Below, piece by piece: positions 12,842 to 20,628 of a DNA stretch of 31,365 nucleotides (position 1 is the first letter of the stretch; each line of letters opens with the position of its first letter). The stretch comes from a virus. Under the pieces are notes generated by a model. The model was not told where the DNA came from. It worked only from the letters and a program-made list of their open reading frames with translations, and did not search any database. The translations under genes and the position numbers were made by a program. Location of the stretch: positions 1 to 31,365 of the IMG/VR virus record IMGVR_UViG_3300009285_016359; one strand, given 5' to 3'.

Positions 12842-13858
12842 TCACGTTGCTCCGAGCTTTGACCGCAATACGTTTGCTTGGCGCAATGGCTCCGCGCGTT
12901 CATTAACTACCCGCAGCACATCGGACCAGTGCCCATTGTACGCCTTCAAGCATTCCGCTGCGTCCTTGTACGGCGCTATGCCAGACACGTACGCATTGGC
13001 CCCTAGCTTGAGAAGTAACTCCATCGCATCGGTTGCTGCTTTGCCTGCATCGGAGTCGAGCAGTAGAATCAATCGGTTGTAGCGGTTTATGGCGCGCATG
13101 GCCTGCTGTATGCTGAGTATCTTGCCCAACAGCGCCACGCCACGTCCCCGCAGCGCAATGGCGTCTAGCGGCCCTTCGACCAAGATAGCGTACTCCCGAT
13201 CTTTAACCGCAGACTCCCCGAACAGAAATTCGTTGTGCTTGACCCCGGACGGATGATACGACTTCGGCCCGGTTCGGGGCTCGAACGCCGCGCGGCTGGT
13301 CCAGTAGCGCAGCTTCGTAGTGTCTGGATTGAAGTCCTGAAAAATAATGTGATTCTCCAACCGTGCGTCTTCGTCCTCTGGATTCTGACACAACATGGGA
13401 CTAAACGGACGCAGCATACGGATGTCGTTGAACCCACGTTGCATTAGGTACTGAAACCCGCTATGTCCATCACGCCGTTCGATGGAAACCAATCCAGTAG
13501 GAAGCTGGATGTTTGGGGCTTCTTGCTCCACCGATATACTTTCCTCGCCAATCAGCAGCGCCAGCAGCCCGGCACGCGCATCGTCCGACTTTTGAAGCTC
13601 CAGTACCGTCCGAACATTTTGTCCACGCTGTAGGAGCATCAGGCGGATGTACGCGTCTTCGTCCGTGGGAAGTCCATAGAGGTCTTTGACGAGCCGCAGC
13701 GCGCCAGCGCGGTAGTTGCAGCGAAAGCAGATGCCCATACCGCGGCTCCGGTGAACATAAAGTTTTTTCTCGCCACAATTAGGGCAGACTATGGCGACAT
13801 TTTCGTTTGGTGTTTCTGTGTTCCCGCCCGCTGCGTCGAGGAGTCCGTCGAATTTCAT
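12842..13858 (-). CDS. DnaG-like primase with zinc finger and TOPRIM domain (338 aa)
   Basis: The ATG at 13858 follows AGAAGGATCGCT and overlaps the upstream stop (ATGA). C25-P-N-C28 and C44-x2-C47 form the zinc-binding domain that reads the DNA template. Residues about 165-215 resemble the N-terminal core of phage primases. The TOPRIM domain shows VEGPLDA (E228) and DSD (268-270), the metal-binding acidic residues. At 338 residues it is shorter than cellular DnaG and lacks a helicase-binding C-terminal domain, as in many phage primases. It lays RNA primers for lagging-strand synthesis with the helicase encoded at 17749..19176. Confidence 0.9.
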   Translation of the reverse strand: MKFDGLLDAAGGNTETPNENVAIVCPNCGEKKLYVHRSRGMGICFRCNYRAGALRLVKDLYGLPTDEDAYIRLMLLQRGQNVRTVLELQKSDDARAGLLALLIGEESISVEQEAPNIQLPTGLVSIERRDGHSGFQYLMQRGFNDIRMLRPFSPMLCQNPEDEDARLENHIIFQDFNPDTTKLRYWTSRAAFEPRTGPKSYHPSGVKHNEFLFGESAVKDREYAILVEGPLDAIALRGRGVALLGKILSIQQAMRAINRYNRLILLLDSDAGKAATDAMELLLKLGANAYVSGIAPYKDAAECLKAYNGHWSDVLRVVNERAEPLRQANVLRSKLGAT

Positions 13859-14307
13859 AGCGATCCTTCTGGGATTTCGCCCATCGGTTTCGCGTTCAAG
13901 AAATCGTAATCCGTAAGTGTACGTTCTACAACTACCAGTTCTCTTTTATCGTTTTTTCTATATACTACGTGGTATACTTCTCGATATGCAACGCTAACTT
14001 CTTTCCCGACGAGTAGCGCCATTTCTCGATAAACAAGTTCGTCTTCAACAACAAATTGTGCATGCTGGCATTGAAACACTACGCTAAATTTCTCTGGTAC
14101 TACAGAAGGAACTAAAACCAAATCCATTTTACTATAAGTAATATTGTAGACAGGCATTAACGTCAAATTATGCCTGGATGGTGAATATGCCGCAGTTATT
14201 ACTGTGGCGGGTTCGTAAAGTACTTCCGAGTATTCTTCCTTGTATATACTACAGCTACTAAATAGTAGTGTCAAACATATTTTACACCATTTGAGTTTCA
14301 TTTTCAT
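13855..14307 (-). CDS. probable small lipoprotein (150 aa)
   Basis: ATG at 14307 follows CCAGGAAAGACCGCAAA. The N-terminus MKMKLKWCKICLTLLFSSCS is a short basic, hydrophobic signal ending in LFSSC, an acceptable lipobox with the lipidated cysteine near residue 19. The mature part is beta-rich, with tyrosines and valines (VVFQCQHAQFVVEDELVY, VSVAYREVYHVVYRK). It would be exported and anchored in the envelope. It is more AT-rich than the neighbouring primase, suggesting separate origin, and its stop overlaps the primase start. Function unknown. Confidence 0.6.
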   Translation of the reverse strand: MKMKLKWCKICLTLLFSSCSIYKEEYSEVLYEPATVITAAYSPSRHNLTLMPVYNITYSKMDLVLVPSVVPEKFSVVFQCQHAQFVVEDELVYREMALLVGKEVSVAYREVYHVVYRKNDKRELVVVERTLTDYDFLNAKPMGEIPEGSL

Positions 14308-14346
14308 TTTGCGGTCTTTCCTGGTTGTAGTCAAGGTCCACGAGGT

Positions 14347-14505
14347 CTACATAGGTCTAGACTCGCAGGAACGGTCAGCAGCTTGGATGCGCCGTATATC
14401 GACTTCCGCTTCATCCAACGCGGCTTTACCGATCTGTACGCCAAGCGCAAAGCCTATTATAAGGCCGAGTACTACGCCAAGTATGTATGCTCCAAATACG
14501 CTCAT
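14347..14505 (-). CDS. single-pass small membrane protein (52 aa)
   Basis: The ATG at 14505 follows GGAGGAAATAAC, a strong site. Residues about 3-27 (VFGAYILGVVLGLIIGFALG) form a glycine-rich membrane helix, followed by an acidic, helical cytoplasmic tail (ALDEAEVDIRRIQAADR). Short GxxxG-rich proteins of this type may oligomerise; holin- or spanin-like roles are possible but unsupported. The TAG stop at 14347 lies 39 bp before the lipoprotein gene, so the two may be expressed together. Confidence 0.6.
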   Translation of the reverse strand: MSVFGAYILGVVLGLIIGFALGVQIGKAALDEAEVDIRRIQAADRSCESRPM

Positions 14506-14598
14506 GTTATTTCCTCCAGTCGCCGTGCAGATGTTGACGTTTCGGTGTCATGCCGCCCGAATCCTGGTCCTCTCGGACAGCGCCGCCATATTCAACTG

Positions 14599-14829
14599 TT
14601 AGTCAGGAAACTTTTTCTCGCCCGCCCACTCCTCCATCAATCCAGCACAGTTTAGCGCCTCTGATATTCGATCAACCGGTGCTCCGTGCAGAGCGGCTAT
14701 GTCTGCCCATAGGCGAACGACTATAGGAGCCAGCCTGTCCTGTGCCCGCAATACGAAAATCGGTTCGCCCGGTTTAACTTTTTCGAGGCATGAATCCTGA
14801 ATCGTTCCATTATCCATTCGCTTTCCCAT
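14599..14829 (-). CDS. conserved-looking small phage protein (76 aa)
   Basis: The ATG at 14829 follows AAAGGAAAAACGAC. The central segment GEPIFVLRAQDRLAPIVVRL is, from memory, typical of a family of short phage hypothetical proteins ending with an acidic WA(G)EKKFPD-like tail. No enzymatic motif is visible. It lies downstream of the tRNA-Pro-like gene; the spacer 14830-15044 shows only a doubtful 33-codon ORF (14847..14948) and no clear site. Confidence 0.65.
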   Translation of the reverse strand: MGKRMDNGTIQDSCLEKVKPGEPIFVLRAQDRLAPIVVRLWADIAALHGAPVDRISEALNCAGLMEEWAGEKKFPD

Positions 14830-15044
14830 GTCGTTTTTCCTTTGCGTTAAATCCCGCTGGCCGTGGCCGGATTCCCCACCCGGCTTCCCGTCGTGGCGAT
14901 AGGGGTAATGCGCATGTTCCTATCGTCCACACGTCTATGGCTCTCCATCCCCTGCCATATTCGGTGTCAGACAGAAGGACAACGTGTAACAACCTACAGC
15001 GTACCGAACGCTGCACGGCTAGCGGAAAAACTATTCAATTGTTA

Positions 15045-15117
15045 ATCAGGTGGCTGGGATCGAACCAGCGACCTCCTGCTCCCAGGGCAGGCGCGCTACC
15101 GACTGCGCTACACCCTG
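15045..15117 (-). tRNA. tRNA-Pro(UGG)-like gene with C33
   Basis: On the minus strand a cloverleaf is visible: D arm GCGC-AGTCGGTA-GCGC, anticodon arm CCTGC-CCTGGGA-GCAGG, variable AGGTC, T arm GCTGG-TTCGATC-CCAGC. With a 7-base loop the anticodon is TGG (Pro) and position 33 is C instead of the nearly universal U. The acceptor stem CAGGGTG/CACCTGA pairs fully only with a bulged G and one extra 5' base (15118). No CCA is encoded and position 73 is T. It may be a degenerate or specialised tRNA. Confidence 0.75.
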
Positions 15118-15128
15118 AAAGATCGATG

Positions 15129-15323
15129 CTATCTCCCAAGTATGGTATTGAACCGTACCGGAGATGGTGCGGCATGGACAACCTTCTTGATGCCATCGCC
15201 GCCTAACACCTTGTTGATGTTCTGTATGACCGCCCGTACTTCCGATACATTCAAGTTCTTGTGATGCTTACCACTCGCTTTCTGGAGCCGCAGCACTTCG
15301 TACGCCAATTCGTTCTGCGTCAT
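15129..15323 (-). CDS. small helical hypothetical protein (64 aa)
   Basis: The ATG at 15323 follows GAAGGAGGATTTAGTC. The product is helical and basic (MTQNELAYEVLRLQKASGKH, then NLNVSEVRAVIQNINKVLGG), with spacing that could be a helix-turn-helix or a small protein-interaction fold. No family is assigned. It ends 11 bp before the tRNA-Pro-like gene, so a transcript through both would be processed. Confidence 0.65.
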   Translation of the reverse strand: MTQNELAYEVLRLQKASGKHHKNLNVSEVRAVIQNINKVLGGDGIKKVVHAAPSPVRFNTILGR

Positions 15324-15346
15324 GACTAAATCCTCCTTCGGTTAAA

Positions 15347-15592
15347 CTACGCCGCTTCTTCCGGTCCCGTGGAATTCGGTGGTTGCTGCTTACTTTGTGT
15401 ATGAACCGGGCAGTAATCACCATCCTCGGTACACATCCATCCCGCTTTTTTGGCCTCGTCGCGCATATTAGTTAGAACTGTCTGCGCGTTAAGCAGGGGC
15501 GCATCATGTACCAGATATGTAAGCGTATAACCACCGCGGAACTTCGTGGTGCAGTATAGTACATCGCATTGGAGTCGAAGATAAATAGCCAT
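15347..15592 (-). CDS. hypothetical protein with cysteine pair (81 aa)
   Basis: The start overlaps the previous stop by one base (TAATG), indicating coupled translation from gene 15592..15774. The protein is beta-rich at first (MAIYLRLQCDVLYCTTKFRG), then has a helix (TVLTNMRDEAKKAGWMCTED) and CPVH near the C-terminus. Cysteines 9, 14, 54 and 61 with nearby H64 could bind a metal ion. Function unknown. Confidence 0.6.
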   Translation of the reverse strand: MAIYLRLQCDVLYCTTKFRGGYTLTYLVHDAPLLNAQTVLTNMRDEAKKAGWMCTEDGDYCPVHTQSKQQPPNSTGPEEAA

Positions 15593-15774
15593 TACTCGCG
15601 CCTCCGTGCCGATCTGGGAAGTTTACCGAGTTCCCGGTCTAGAAACAACTTGGCGCTTTTCACGGCGGCAGAAGCCTTCTCGTCTTCCTCCAACTCTACC
15701 ATGATTTCCATGCGCTCGCTGTTAAAGTCATCTCTGTTTAGCGTGCGACCATATGAAATCTTCGTTACCTTCAT
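15592..15774 (-). CDS. conserved-looking small protein (KISYGRT type, 60 aa)
   Basis: The ATG at 15774 follows ACAGGAGTCAGAAACC. The start MKVTKISYGRTLNRDDFNSE followed by RMEIMVELEEDE matches, from memory, a recurrent short family in phages and archaea with a KVSYSRTFNLGNYES-like N-terminus and an acidic helical tail. The first strand-loop-strand portion is the conserved part. No function is established for the family. It is coupled to gene 15347..15592 and lies 27 bp downstream of the tRNA-Arg gene. Confidence 0.65.
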   Translation of the reverse strand: MKVTKISYGRTLNRDDFNSERMEIMVELEEDEKASAAVKSAKLFLDRELGKLPRSARRRE

Positions 15775-15801
15775 GGTTTCTGACTCCTGTATGCGTTAGT
15801 C

Positions 15802-15878
15802 TGGTCGGCACGGGTGGAATCGAACCACCGACCTACGGCTTAGAAGGCCGTTGCTCTATCCTACTGAGCTACGCGCCG
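15802..15878 (-). tRNA. tRNA-Arg(UCU), CCA encoded
   Basis: The minus strand folds as a canonical cloverleaf: acceptor CGGCGCG/CGTGCCG (one G-U pair), D arm GCTC/GAGC, anticodon arm ACGGC-CTTCTAA-GCCGT (anticodon TCT, U33 present), variable AGGTC, T arm GGTGG-TTCGATT-CCACC, discriminator A and an encoded CCA (15802-15804). It would read AGA and AGG codons, which are rare in many hosts. The 5' ten bases overlap the end of the RNA ligase gene, whose stop codon falls at tRNA positions 8-10. Confidence 0.93.
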
Positions 15879-16696
15879 CTACGATGCCGCTTACCTTCGA
15901 ACCAATCAAACATGTCGCGGCGGAGCTTCGCCATGCGACCATCCGGGTGATGAAATACAATCCCTTCCGGCTTCGGCGCAACTTCGCTTTTACCGTGTTT
16001 CTGCCCCCAGAACAGTGAGAACAAATCATCCCTAAGCCACACACTGATTGTGTCAAAATCCTTGGGGTACTTCCCCCACGATTTGTACGTGAGGTGCTTG
16101 CTAAAGTAGCTGTTGAACGGGAGCCAGATCGGAGCGTTGAGTCTATAAAGGTTCCCCTGGATACCAGGTCCAACCGCTTCGCCGAAATACTGCCCATCGG
16201 TAAAGCTACAGTAGCCCCGCTCGTACGCGTTGCGCACAGCCTGCATGATGGGTCCGTTCGATAGAAAGTCTTGATCGCTCAGACGGTTGAACACTCGGGT
16301 AATCTTACCGCCTTGAATTACGATGGATACACAGGTTCCATCCAGCTTTTCCTGGCAAGTCACGGTGTTGTCTTCAAATACCCACTCGTACCTCGGCGCT
16401 ATTCTTGGAGTGACAACAAAATCGGAGTTGCGCACGAATGGGCTTTCCAGCTTGGGCATGTCCTCGATTGCAAAGCGCATGGCTTTATACTTAACCCTGG
16501 GTTTGCGTCGAACTTGACTGTCCATTGCCTTGACATAGGCATCCGCTAACTCTTTTTGAGTCGCGCCTGGCACGGTCGCTACATACACACCGTTGAAAGA
16601 CATGAGCGCCGTATCGCGCGTCAGATTCGCCAGATTTTGAAGCATCATAAGCGCGTTGTTAATGGCCGTATCCGACTCAGGTTTGTATGTCACCAT
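15869..16696 (-). CDS. RNA ligase, Rnl2-like nucleotidyltransferase (275 aa)
   Basis: ATG at 16696 is preferred because AAGGAG lies 7 nt upstream; another in-frame ATG at 16702 directly abuts that site. Motif I is EKLDG (K117 is the likely AMP-accepting lysine), motif III FGEAVGPGIQGN (171-182), motif IV PEGIVFHHP (243-251) and motif V MAKLRR (K257). The order and the VGPxIQGN signature match ATP-dependent RNA ligases that seal nicked RNA. The length is normal for a catalytic core without a large C-terminal domain. The stop codon lies inside the adjacent tRNA-Arg gene, a location consistent with RNA or tRNA repair. Confidence 0.85.
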   Translation of the reverse strand: MVTYKPESDTAINNALMMLQNLANLTRDTALMSFNGVYVATVPGATQKELADAYVKAMDSQVRRKPRVKYKAMRFAIEDMPKLESPFVRNSDFVVTPRIAPRYEWVFEDNTVTCQEKLDGTCVSIVIQGGKITRVFNRLSDQDFLSNGPIMQAVRNAYERGYCSFTDGQYFGEAVGPGIQGNLYRLNAPIWLPFNSYFSKHLTYKSWGKYPKDFDTISVWLRDDLFSLFWGQKHGKSEVAPKPEGIVFHHPDGRMAKLRRDMFDWFEGKRHRSGA

Positions 16697-16727
16697 AGTC
16701 ATTCTCCTTATTCATATTCATCGCTAC

Positions 16728-17399
16728 TTATTCTACCTCCAACGATGCAGGGTCCAATACATCGCCGGATTCGTTTGCGTTATCGCCTTCGGTTCCAATC
16801 TGTGTAAATTTGTTGTGCCATAGACGCAGTTGTTCGCCGTACACCCAGTATTGGGACAGAGTATATACAGCACATCCATACTGAAATCCAGAGATGCCTT
16901 CATTCACCCACGCAAGTTTAGCAGCCCTATCCGCACACTCCTCGATGGTCTGTCCGTTTGTAATGTAGTATTCCATTAAGCGCGCCCACAACTCTGCAAA
17001 CCGCATCACCGCCGCGCCGTACCCATCGGTGTTCGTTGCAACAACATATTCCCATCCTGCTATATTGCTAAGCGCCATCCTATCCGGTGCCCGGCGCAAT
17101 ACTGCGTTTAGTCGTTTCTGCGCTTCTAGCCTGTCCCGGACACGTTTGAGTTCCTGGTCTACATACTCTGGCGACATGCGATACTGCTCACGCTTCAAAT
17201 CGTTATCCTTTGACCATTCCGTGTATAGGACATTTGCAGAATCTCCAGGTCGCGCGATAATTGGCACTGAGTTGAATTTCGCCATGACCGTCATGTTATC
17301 GCGGTTGGCGATCTCCAGCATTTTTTCTATGGTGTTTGTGACACACTCTCCGGGGGATGGGGCGTACATCACACATTCACGTGTACCATTCTCGTTCAT
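16728..17399 (-). CDS. conserved phage protein of unknown function (223 aa)
   Basis: The ATG at 17399 follows TAGGGAGAAGAACG. Two conserved-looking parts are visible: an N-terminal segment MTVMAKFNSVPIIARPGDSA with a charged region after it (MSPEYVDQELKRVRDRLEAQ), and a C-terminal helix-rich half (WARLMEYYITNGQTIEECAD) ending in EGISGFQYGCAVYTLSQYWV and GEQLRLWHNKFTQIGTEGD. From memory, this layout occurs widely in phages and prophages as a conserved hypothetical protein, often among replication genes. No catalytic motif can be named. Confidence 0.75.
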   Translation of the reverse strand: MNENGTRECVMYAPSPGECVTNTIEKMLEIANRDNMTVMAKFNSVPIIARPGDSANVLYTEWSKDNDLKREQYRMSPEYVDQELKRVRDRLEAQKRLNAVLRRAPDRMALSNIAGWEYVVATNTDGYGAAVMRFAELWARLMEYYITNGQTIEECADRAAKLAWVNEGISGFQYGCAVYTLSQYWVYGEQLRLWHNKFTQIGTEGDNANESGDVLDPASLEVE

Positions 17400-17427
17400 C
17401 GTTCTTCTCCCTACTCATCCATCGTTT

Positions 17428-17688
17428 TCAAGGTAACTTACTCTCATACTCACGCTGTATATCCAGGCAGCCTTCTACTACAGCACTACCGGGGAATTTC
17501 AGTAGCCCAAATGCTATAGCAGTCTCAACCCACTTGTCGGTGAGAAAAATGAAATCCATAGTCCCCCGTACGTAACCCAAACTCCGCAAAGGTTCAACAG
17601 CATCGGATAGTTGGCTTCGATGGGTTGGGCCCTCCGTCGCTAATATATTTATTACGTGAAGGGCTTCGTTTACTTTGGTTAAATCCAT
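17428..17688 (-). CDS. small helical protein, possibly winged helix (86 aa)
   Basis: The ATG at 17688 follows ACGAGGATAAGATA, downstream of its own promoter (17724-17752). The order is helix (KVNEALHVINILATEG), a turn with QLSDAVEPLRSLGYVRGTMD, then strands (FIFLTDKWVETAIAFGLLKF). That is compatible with a winged-helix domain, but no recognition helix is distinct enough to assert it. It lies between the helicase gene and the conserved 16728..17399 gene. Confidence 0.6.
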   Translation of the reverse strand: MDLTKVNEALHVINILATEGPTHRSQLSDAVEPLRSLGYVRGTMDFIFLTDKWVETAIAFGLLKFPGSAVVEGCLDIQREYESKLP

Positions 17689-17723
17689 TATCTTATCCTC
17701 GTTTTGTTCTATCCAGCTTTGGT

Positions 17724-17752
17724 ACTATACACAAGGTTATTGTAAAAGTCAA
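17724..17752 (-). promoter_or_regulatory. internal promoter within the replication operon
   Basis: On the minus strand TTGACT (17747-17752), 17 bp and TATAGT (17724-17729) give a start near 17717, 29 bp upstream of gene 17428..17688. The -35 overlaps the stop codon of the helicase gene. It would allow separate expression of the RNA ligase, tRNA and primase part. Confidence 0.7.
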
Positions 17753-19176
17753 GGGCGTCGATCCCAGCCTCCGCCATCATCACGCCGTCCCTTACGCTTG
17801 GCATCGTCCGGCTTGTTGCCCTGCTGCAAGTCGCTTGTTTGAATCGGGTTCTGTTGGAGTGTCTGCGTGTCGGTTCGCAGGGTGCAGTCCACCATGCGCC
17901 CCTCCCGTCCCCCCTGCCTATTCTTGATTATAAGCGCGCGCAACCGCCCGCGCCGCCGCTCGTAGTAGGTCTGACACAATCCAAGAATGATGTCCGCTAT
18001 CGCGGCTTTGTCGCTCGCCTCGGCGATGTGGCGCATGCTGAGCACCTCCGCGTCGAACCCATCCTTGTTCACCTGGCTCCCGGTAATGACCGGGCATTCG
18101 TATTCGCACGCAAGCTGCCGCAGCCCGCGGAGCGTTTCGGAGAGCTCCCAGCGCCGCTCCCGCAAAGCCCGATGGGGGCGCAGCAGGTCCGCGTAGTCTA
18201 CAATAATCAGGTCCGGGCGGAACTTCTTGCGCAGCTCCAGCGTTTTCAGATACGCACGCAATTCGTATACGGACGCTTCGATGCTGCCCCATTCCCGAAT
18301 GAATAGTTTCGCGCGCAGTTTCTCCGTTGCCGTACGAATCCGGGTTTCGTACTGCGCCACGTTTTTCAAGATCGTATTGATGGGACACCCGGTAAATCGT
18401 GCGTCGTACCGCAACGCCGTGTCCACCGCGTTAATCTCCAGCGTTACATGTACGACGTTCAACCCGTCCAGGAGCGCCGTCACGCCGTAGTTTACCATCA
18501 CCAGTGTCTTCCCCACCCCAGGGGGGGCCATAATGATAGTGACGGTCCCAGCCTCCGCGCCGCCCCGCATAGCGGAGTCCAGCAATGGAATCCCAGTCGC
18601 TGCCCGTACGCGGGAGTTGTATTTCTTGGAGTATGCGGCAAACTTGGCGTCGGCGTTCGTGAATTCTAGCCCCAGGGAGGGCTGCACCCGGAGCTTCCCG
18701 GACTGTGTGGCGTCCGCGATCCGCTTCTGAATCTCGTCGTATTCCCCGCTTTCCAGCAAATCCACGGAGTCGATCAACGCCAGATGAGTGTTCCGATGGG
18801 TAATAAACGTAACCAAGTTTTCCCGGATGTAGTCTACATCTACTTGCTCAGGGTATTCCGCGCGGCGAAACGCATCCAGCCGTCGCAACGCCTGCTCTAG
18901 TATCCCGGCGCGCGGGGACTTCTTCGCTTCCGCGGCGTCATATCGAGTAAATAGCTCCGTGCGTACAGACTTAATCCCAGGGACAACACCTTGTTTCTTC
19001 TCGCGCAAGTAGCAGTAGGTTGAGATAATCTCCCGGCTCGGGGCGCTGTGAAACAAGTCTTCCGTAATGGCTTCTGAAATAACTTCCGCGAACGTGGGAT
19101 CGCTGACTATCAGGCGGCAGAACGTCTTCTCGAAATCCGCGCCGAACCGCTCTTCCAACGTCGTAACCAAGCGCAT
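17749..19176 (-). CDS. DnaB/RecA-type replicative helicase (475 aa)
   Basis: The ATG at 19176 follows AGGAAGGGGACC at somewhat long spacing. Residues 1-130 resemble the helical N-terminal collar of DnaB proteins. Residues about 195-420 form the RecA-like ATPase: Walker A APPGVGKT (217-224), Walker B LIIVDYADLL (323-332) and the sensor-like VITGSQVNKDGF (363-374). The extra C-terminal 50 residues are glycine/arginine-rich and disordered (KPDDAKRKGRRDDGGGWDRR). It probably unwinds duplex DNA 5' to 3' at the phage fork with the primase at 12842..13858. No separate loader is recognised. Confidence 0.9.
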   Translation of the reverse strand: MRLVTTLEERFGADFEKTFCRLIVSDPTFAEVISEAITEDLFHSAPSREIISTYCYLREKKQGVVPGIKSVRTELFTRYDAAEAKKSPRAGILEQALRRLDAFRRAEYPEQVDVDYIRENLVTFITHRNTHLALIDSVDLLESGEYDEIQKRIADATQSGKLRVQPSLGLEFTNADAKFAAYSKKYNSRVRAATGIPLLDSAMRGGAEAGTVTIIMAPPGVGKTLVMVNYGVTALLDGLNVVHVTLEINAVDTALRYDARFTGCPINTILKNVAQYETRIRTATEKLRAKLFIREWGSIEASVYELRAYLKTLELRKKFRPDLIIVDYADLLRPHRALRERRWELSETLRGLRQLACEYECPVITGSQVNKDGFDAEVLSMRHIAEASDKAAIADIILGLCQTYYERRRGRLRALIIKNRQGGREGRMVDCTLRTDTQTLQQNPIQTSDLQQGNKPDDAKRKGRRDDGGGWDRRP

Positions 19177-19219
19177 GGCAGTTTAGGGTCCCCTTCCTGG
19201 GTTGCGAGTCGGTGGCGTG

Positions 19220-20011
19220 TTATGTGTAGGATTTAGGCGACTTAGCGGTATTCGCTTTCATGCGAGCCCTGGCCACGCAATCAAGCTTATGGTAGGTACA
19301 CGTTGCAATGAAGGACTCCCAAGCCAAACTGTCCAGGGCGTCGGATTTCAGAATGTACTCGGTGTATGCAACTACCAGGTCCGAAACCGTATAGCCATTT
19401 AGGGCTAGTTCCTCCTGGTCAATTCTATCGCGGATTTCCTGAATGGAATACAAGACAACCGGATCGATCCACGTCCTGTTTGCAATAAGATATTCCAACA
19501 TCCCCAAGCTGCGTACTACGTCATGGTTAGCCATGATACGCTGTAGGGACCGAAATATACTGATTCTACTACCATCGGCCCCATGTTTACGCGCGGCTAA
19601 TAGGGAGGGGGCGCTTGACGTGTATTTAGATATATCAGAAACCACACGCTGCTTGGTATCTGGGGTGTCTTTGGTACTTCGTGCCTGAATCTCATCGAAT
19701 ACGGCTTGGGTGGCGAGCTTCTTGATTTGGATGGGCCTTCGGCAGCGCAGGATGGCCCAAGTAACCGCGGCGTGGATATAGTTATTGAGATCAATGCCAC
19801 TTTTTTGTTGAAACAACAACAGGGACCGTGCCGCTTTTCGTACGAAGTAGTTACCACGAAGTAAATCACGTACAGAGTTGCTGCGTCGCTGGCCCCCGGC
19901 ATCGGATTGGGTGGCGTCGTTGATGATTCGGTCTACGGTCTGGCAACAATGCAATAATTCCAGGTCAGTAACATCTTGATAAGGCACTAGGGTCAGCTTT
20001 TTCCGTATCAT
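19220..20011 (-). CDS. hypothetical protein upstream of the helicase (263 aa)
   Basis: ATG at 20011 is preferred; GGAAGGAG lies 12 nt upstream and a longer GTG-started ORF to 20032 would include that site. The protein is mostly helical and basic, with a charged middle (RCRRPIQIKKLATQAVFDEI) and two long helices towards the end (IDPVVLYSIQEIRDRIDQEE). There is no P-loop, cysteine cluster or membrane helix. Its place directly before the helicase suggests a helicase loader or replication accessory protein, but no motif supports that. Confidence 0.65.
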   Translation of the reverse strand: MIRKKLTLVPYQDVTDLELLHCCQTVDRIINDATQSDAGGQRRSNSVRDLLRGNYFVRKAARSLLLFQQKSGIDLNNYIHAAVTWAILRCRRPIQIKKLATQAVFDEIQARSTKDTPDTKQRVVSDISKYTSSAPSLLAARKHGADGSRISIFRSLQRIMANHDVVRSLGMLEYLIANRTWIDPVVLYSIQEIRDRIDQEELALNGYTVSDLVVAYTEYILKSDALDSLAWESFIATCTYHKLDCVARARMKANTAKSPKSYT

Positions 20012-20066
20012 GACACTGGCAGCTCCTTCCACAATATGTTAAGTTGTTACTGAGAAGTAGTTATCA

Positions 20067-20591
20067 TTAAATAGGATGTCTAAGTTTCTGTTCCCACAAA
20101 TCACAATACTTATCTATTTTGTCTTGTACTGTACCTTCTATACCACTTTCCAATAAACCATATTTCTTTGCTATATGCCAAAGAAGTTTTTTGTACCGCT
20201 TAGCCTGTCGGTTTGCTTCAACAAACTTACGTGATAGTTGTTTTAGACTCTTACCGCGCTTTTGTCTTAGTTTCTTTTCTTGTGCCTTAGTTAATACAGG
20301 CATCGGTGGCTTTAGTTTTTGATGATGGACCGCAGTTGTATAGCGGTGAAACATTTCATGACAGTCGCAGCAGAGTGTTATTAAATCACTGTCATCATCG
20401 TTTCGGTGAATATCATATTTGCGATGGTGTACATCTATCGAGATGCCTTGTTCTGGCCCTCGATTACAGAGTCTACATCGATATAGGTCACGACTCGTAA
20501 TTCGAGCGCGTACTATTTTCCATTCAGGTGACTTTAGATATTCTTTATATGAAAGTTCCACAAGTTCGGCGGTACTATGAGAATTATTCAT
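20067..20591 (-). CDS. HNH endonuclease, probably mobile (174 aa)
   Basis: ATG at 20591 follows GATTGGGGGATAGTTGCC; a longer ORF to 20678 has no site. C39-x2-C42 (CRLC), IDVHHRKYDIH (H55, H56) and CCDCHEMFH (C74, C77, H78, H82) give the zinc-bound HNH active site. The N-terminal YKEYLKSPEWKIVRARITSR is typical of phage HNH nucleases. The C-terminal 90 residues are lysine-rich and helical and could bind DNA. The gene is much more AT-rich than its neighbours, which suggests recent acquisition, as for homing endonucleases. It lies at the upstream end of the replication operon. Confidence 0.88.
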   Translation of the reverse strand: MNNSHSTAELVELSYKEYLKSPEWKIVRARITSRDLYRCRLCNRGPEQGISIDVHHRKYDIHRNDDDSDLITLCCDCHEMFHRYTTAVHHQKLKPPMPVLTKAQEKKLRQKRGKSLKQLSRKFVEANRQAKRYKKLLWHIAKKYGLLESGIEGTVQDKIDKYCDLWEQKLRHPI

Positions 20592-20628
20592 GGCAACTAT
20601 CCCCCAATCGTTTCTAATTAGCTGTTTA

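Noticed and set aside
14230-14260. Minus promoter TTGACA-N17-TAGTAT inside the lipoprotein gene
   Set aside because: Only a 4/6 -10 box and inside a signal-peptide coding region that is AT-rich by itself; not enough to call.
14810-15016. Minus-strand ORF (68 codons, GTG start) between tRNA-Pro and gene 14599..14829
   Set aside because: No Shine-Dalgarno, tryptophan/arginine-rich random sequence, overlaps the start of a better gene.
17918-18388. 156-codon ORF inside the helicase gene (minus strand, other frame)
   Set aside because: Lies fully within the helicase coding sequence with its clear Walker motifs; arginine/alanine-rich shadow frame.
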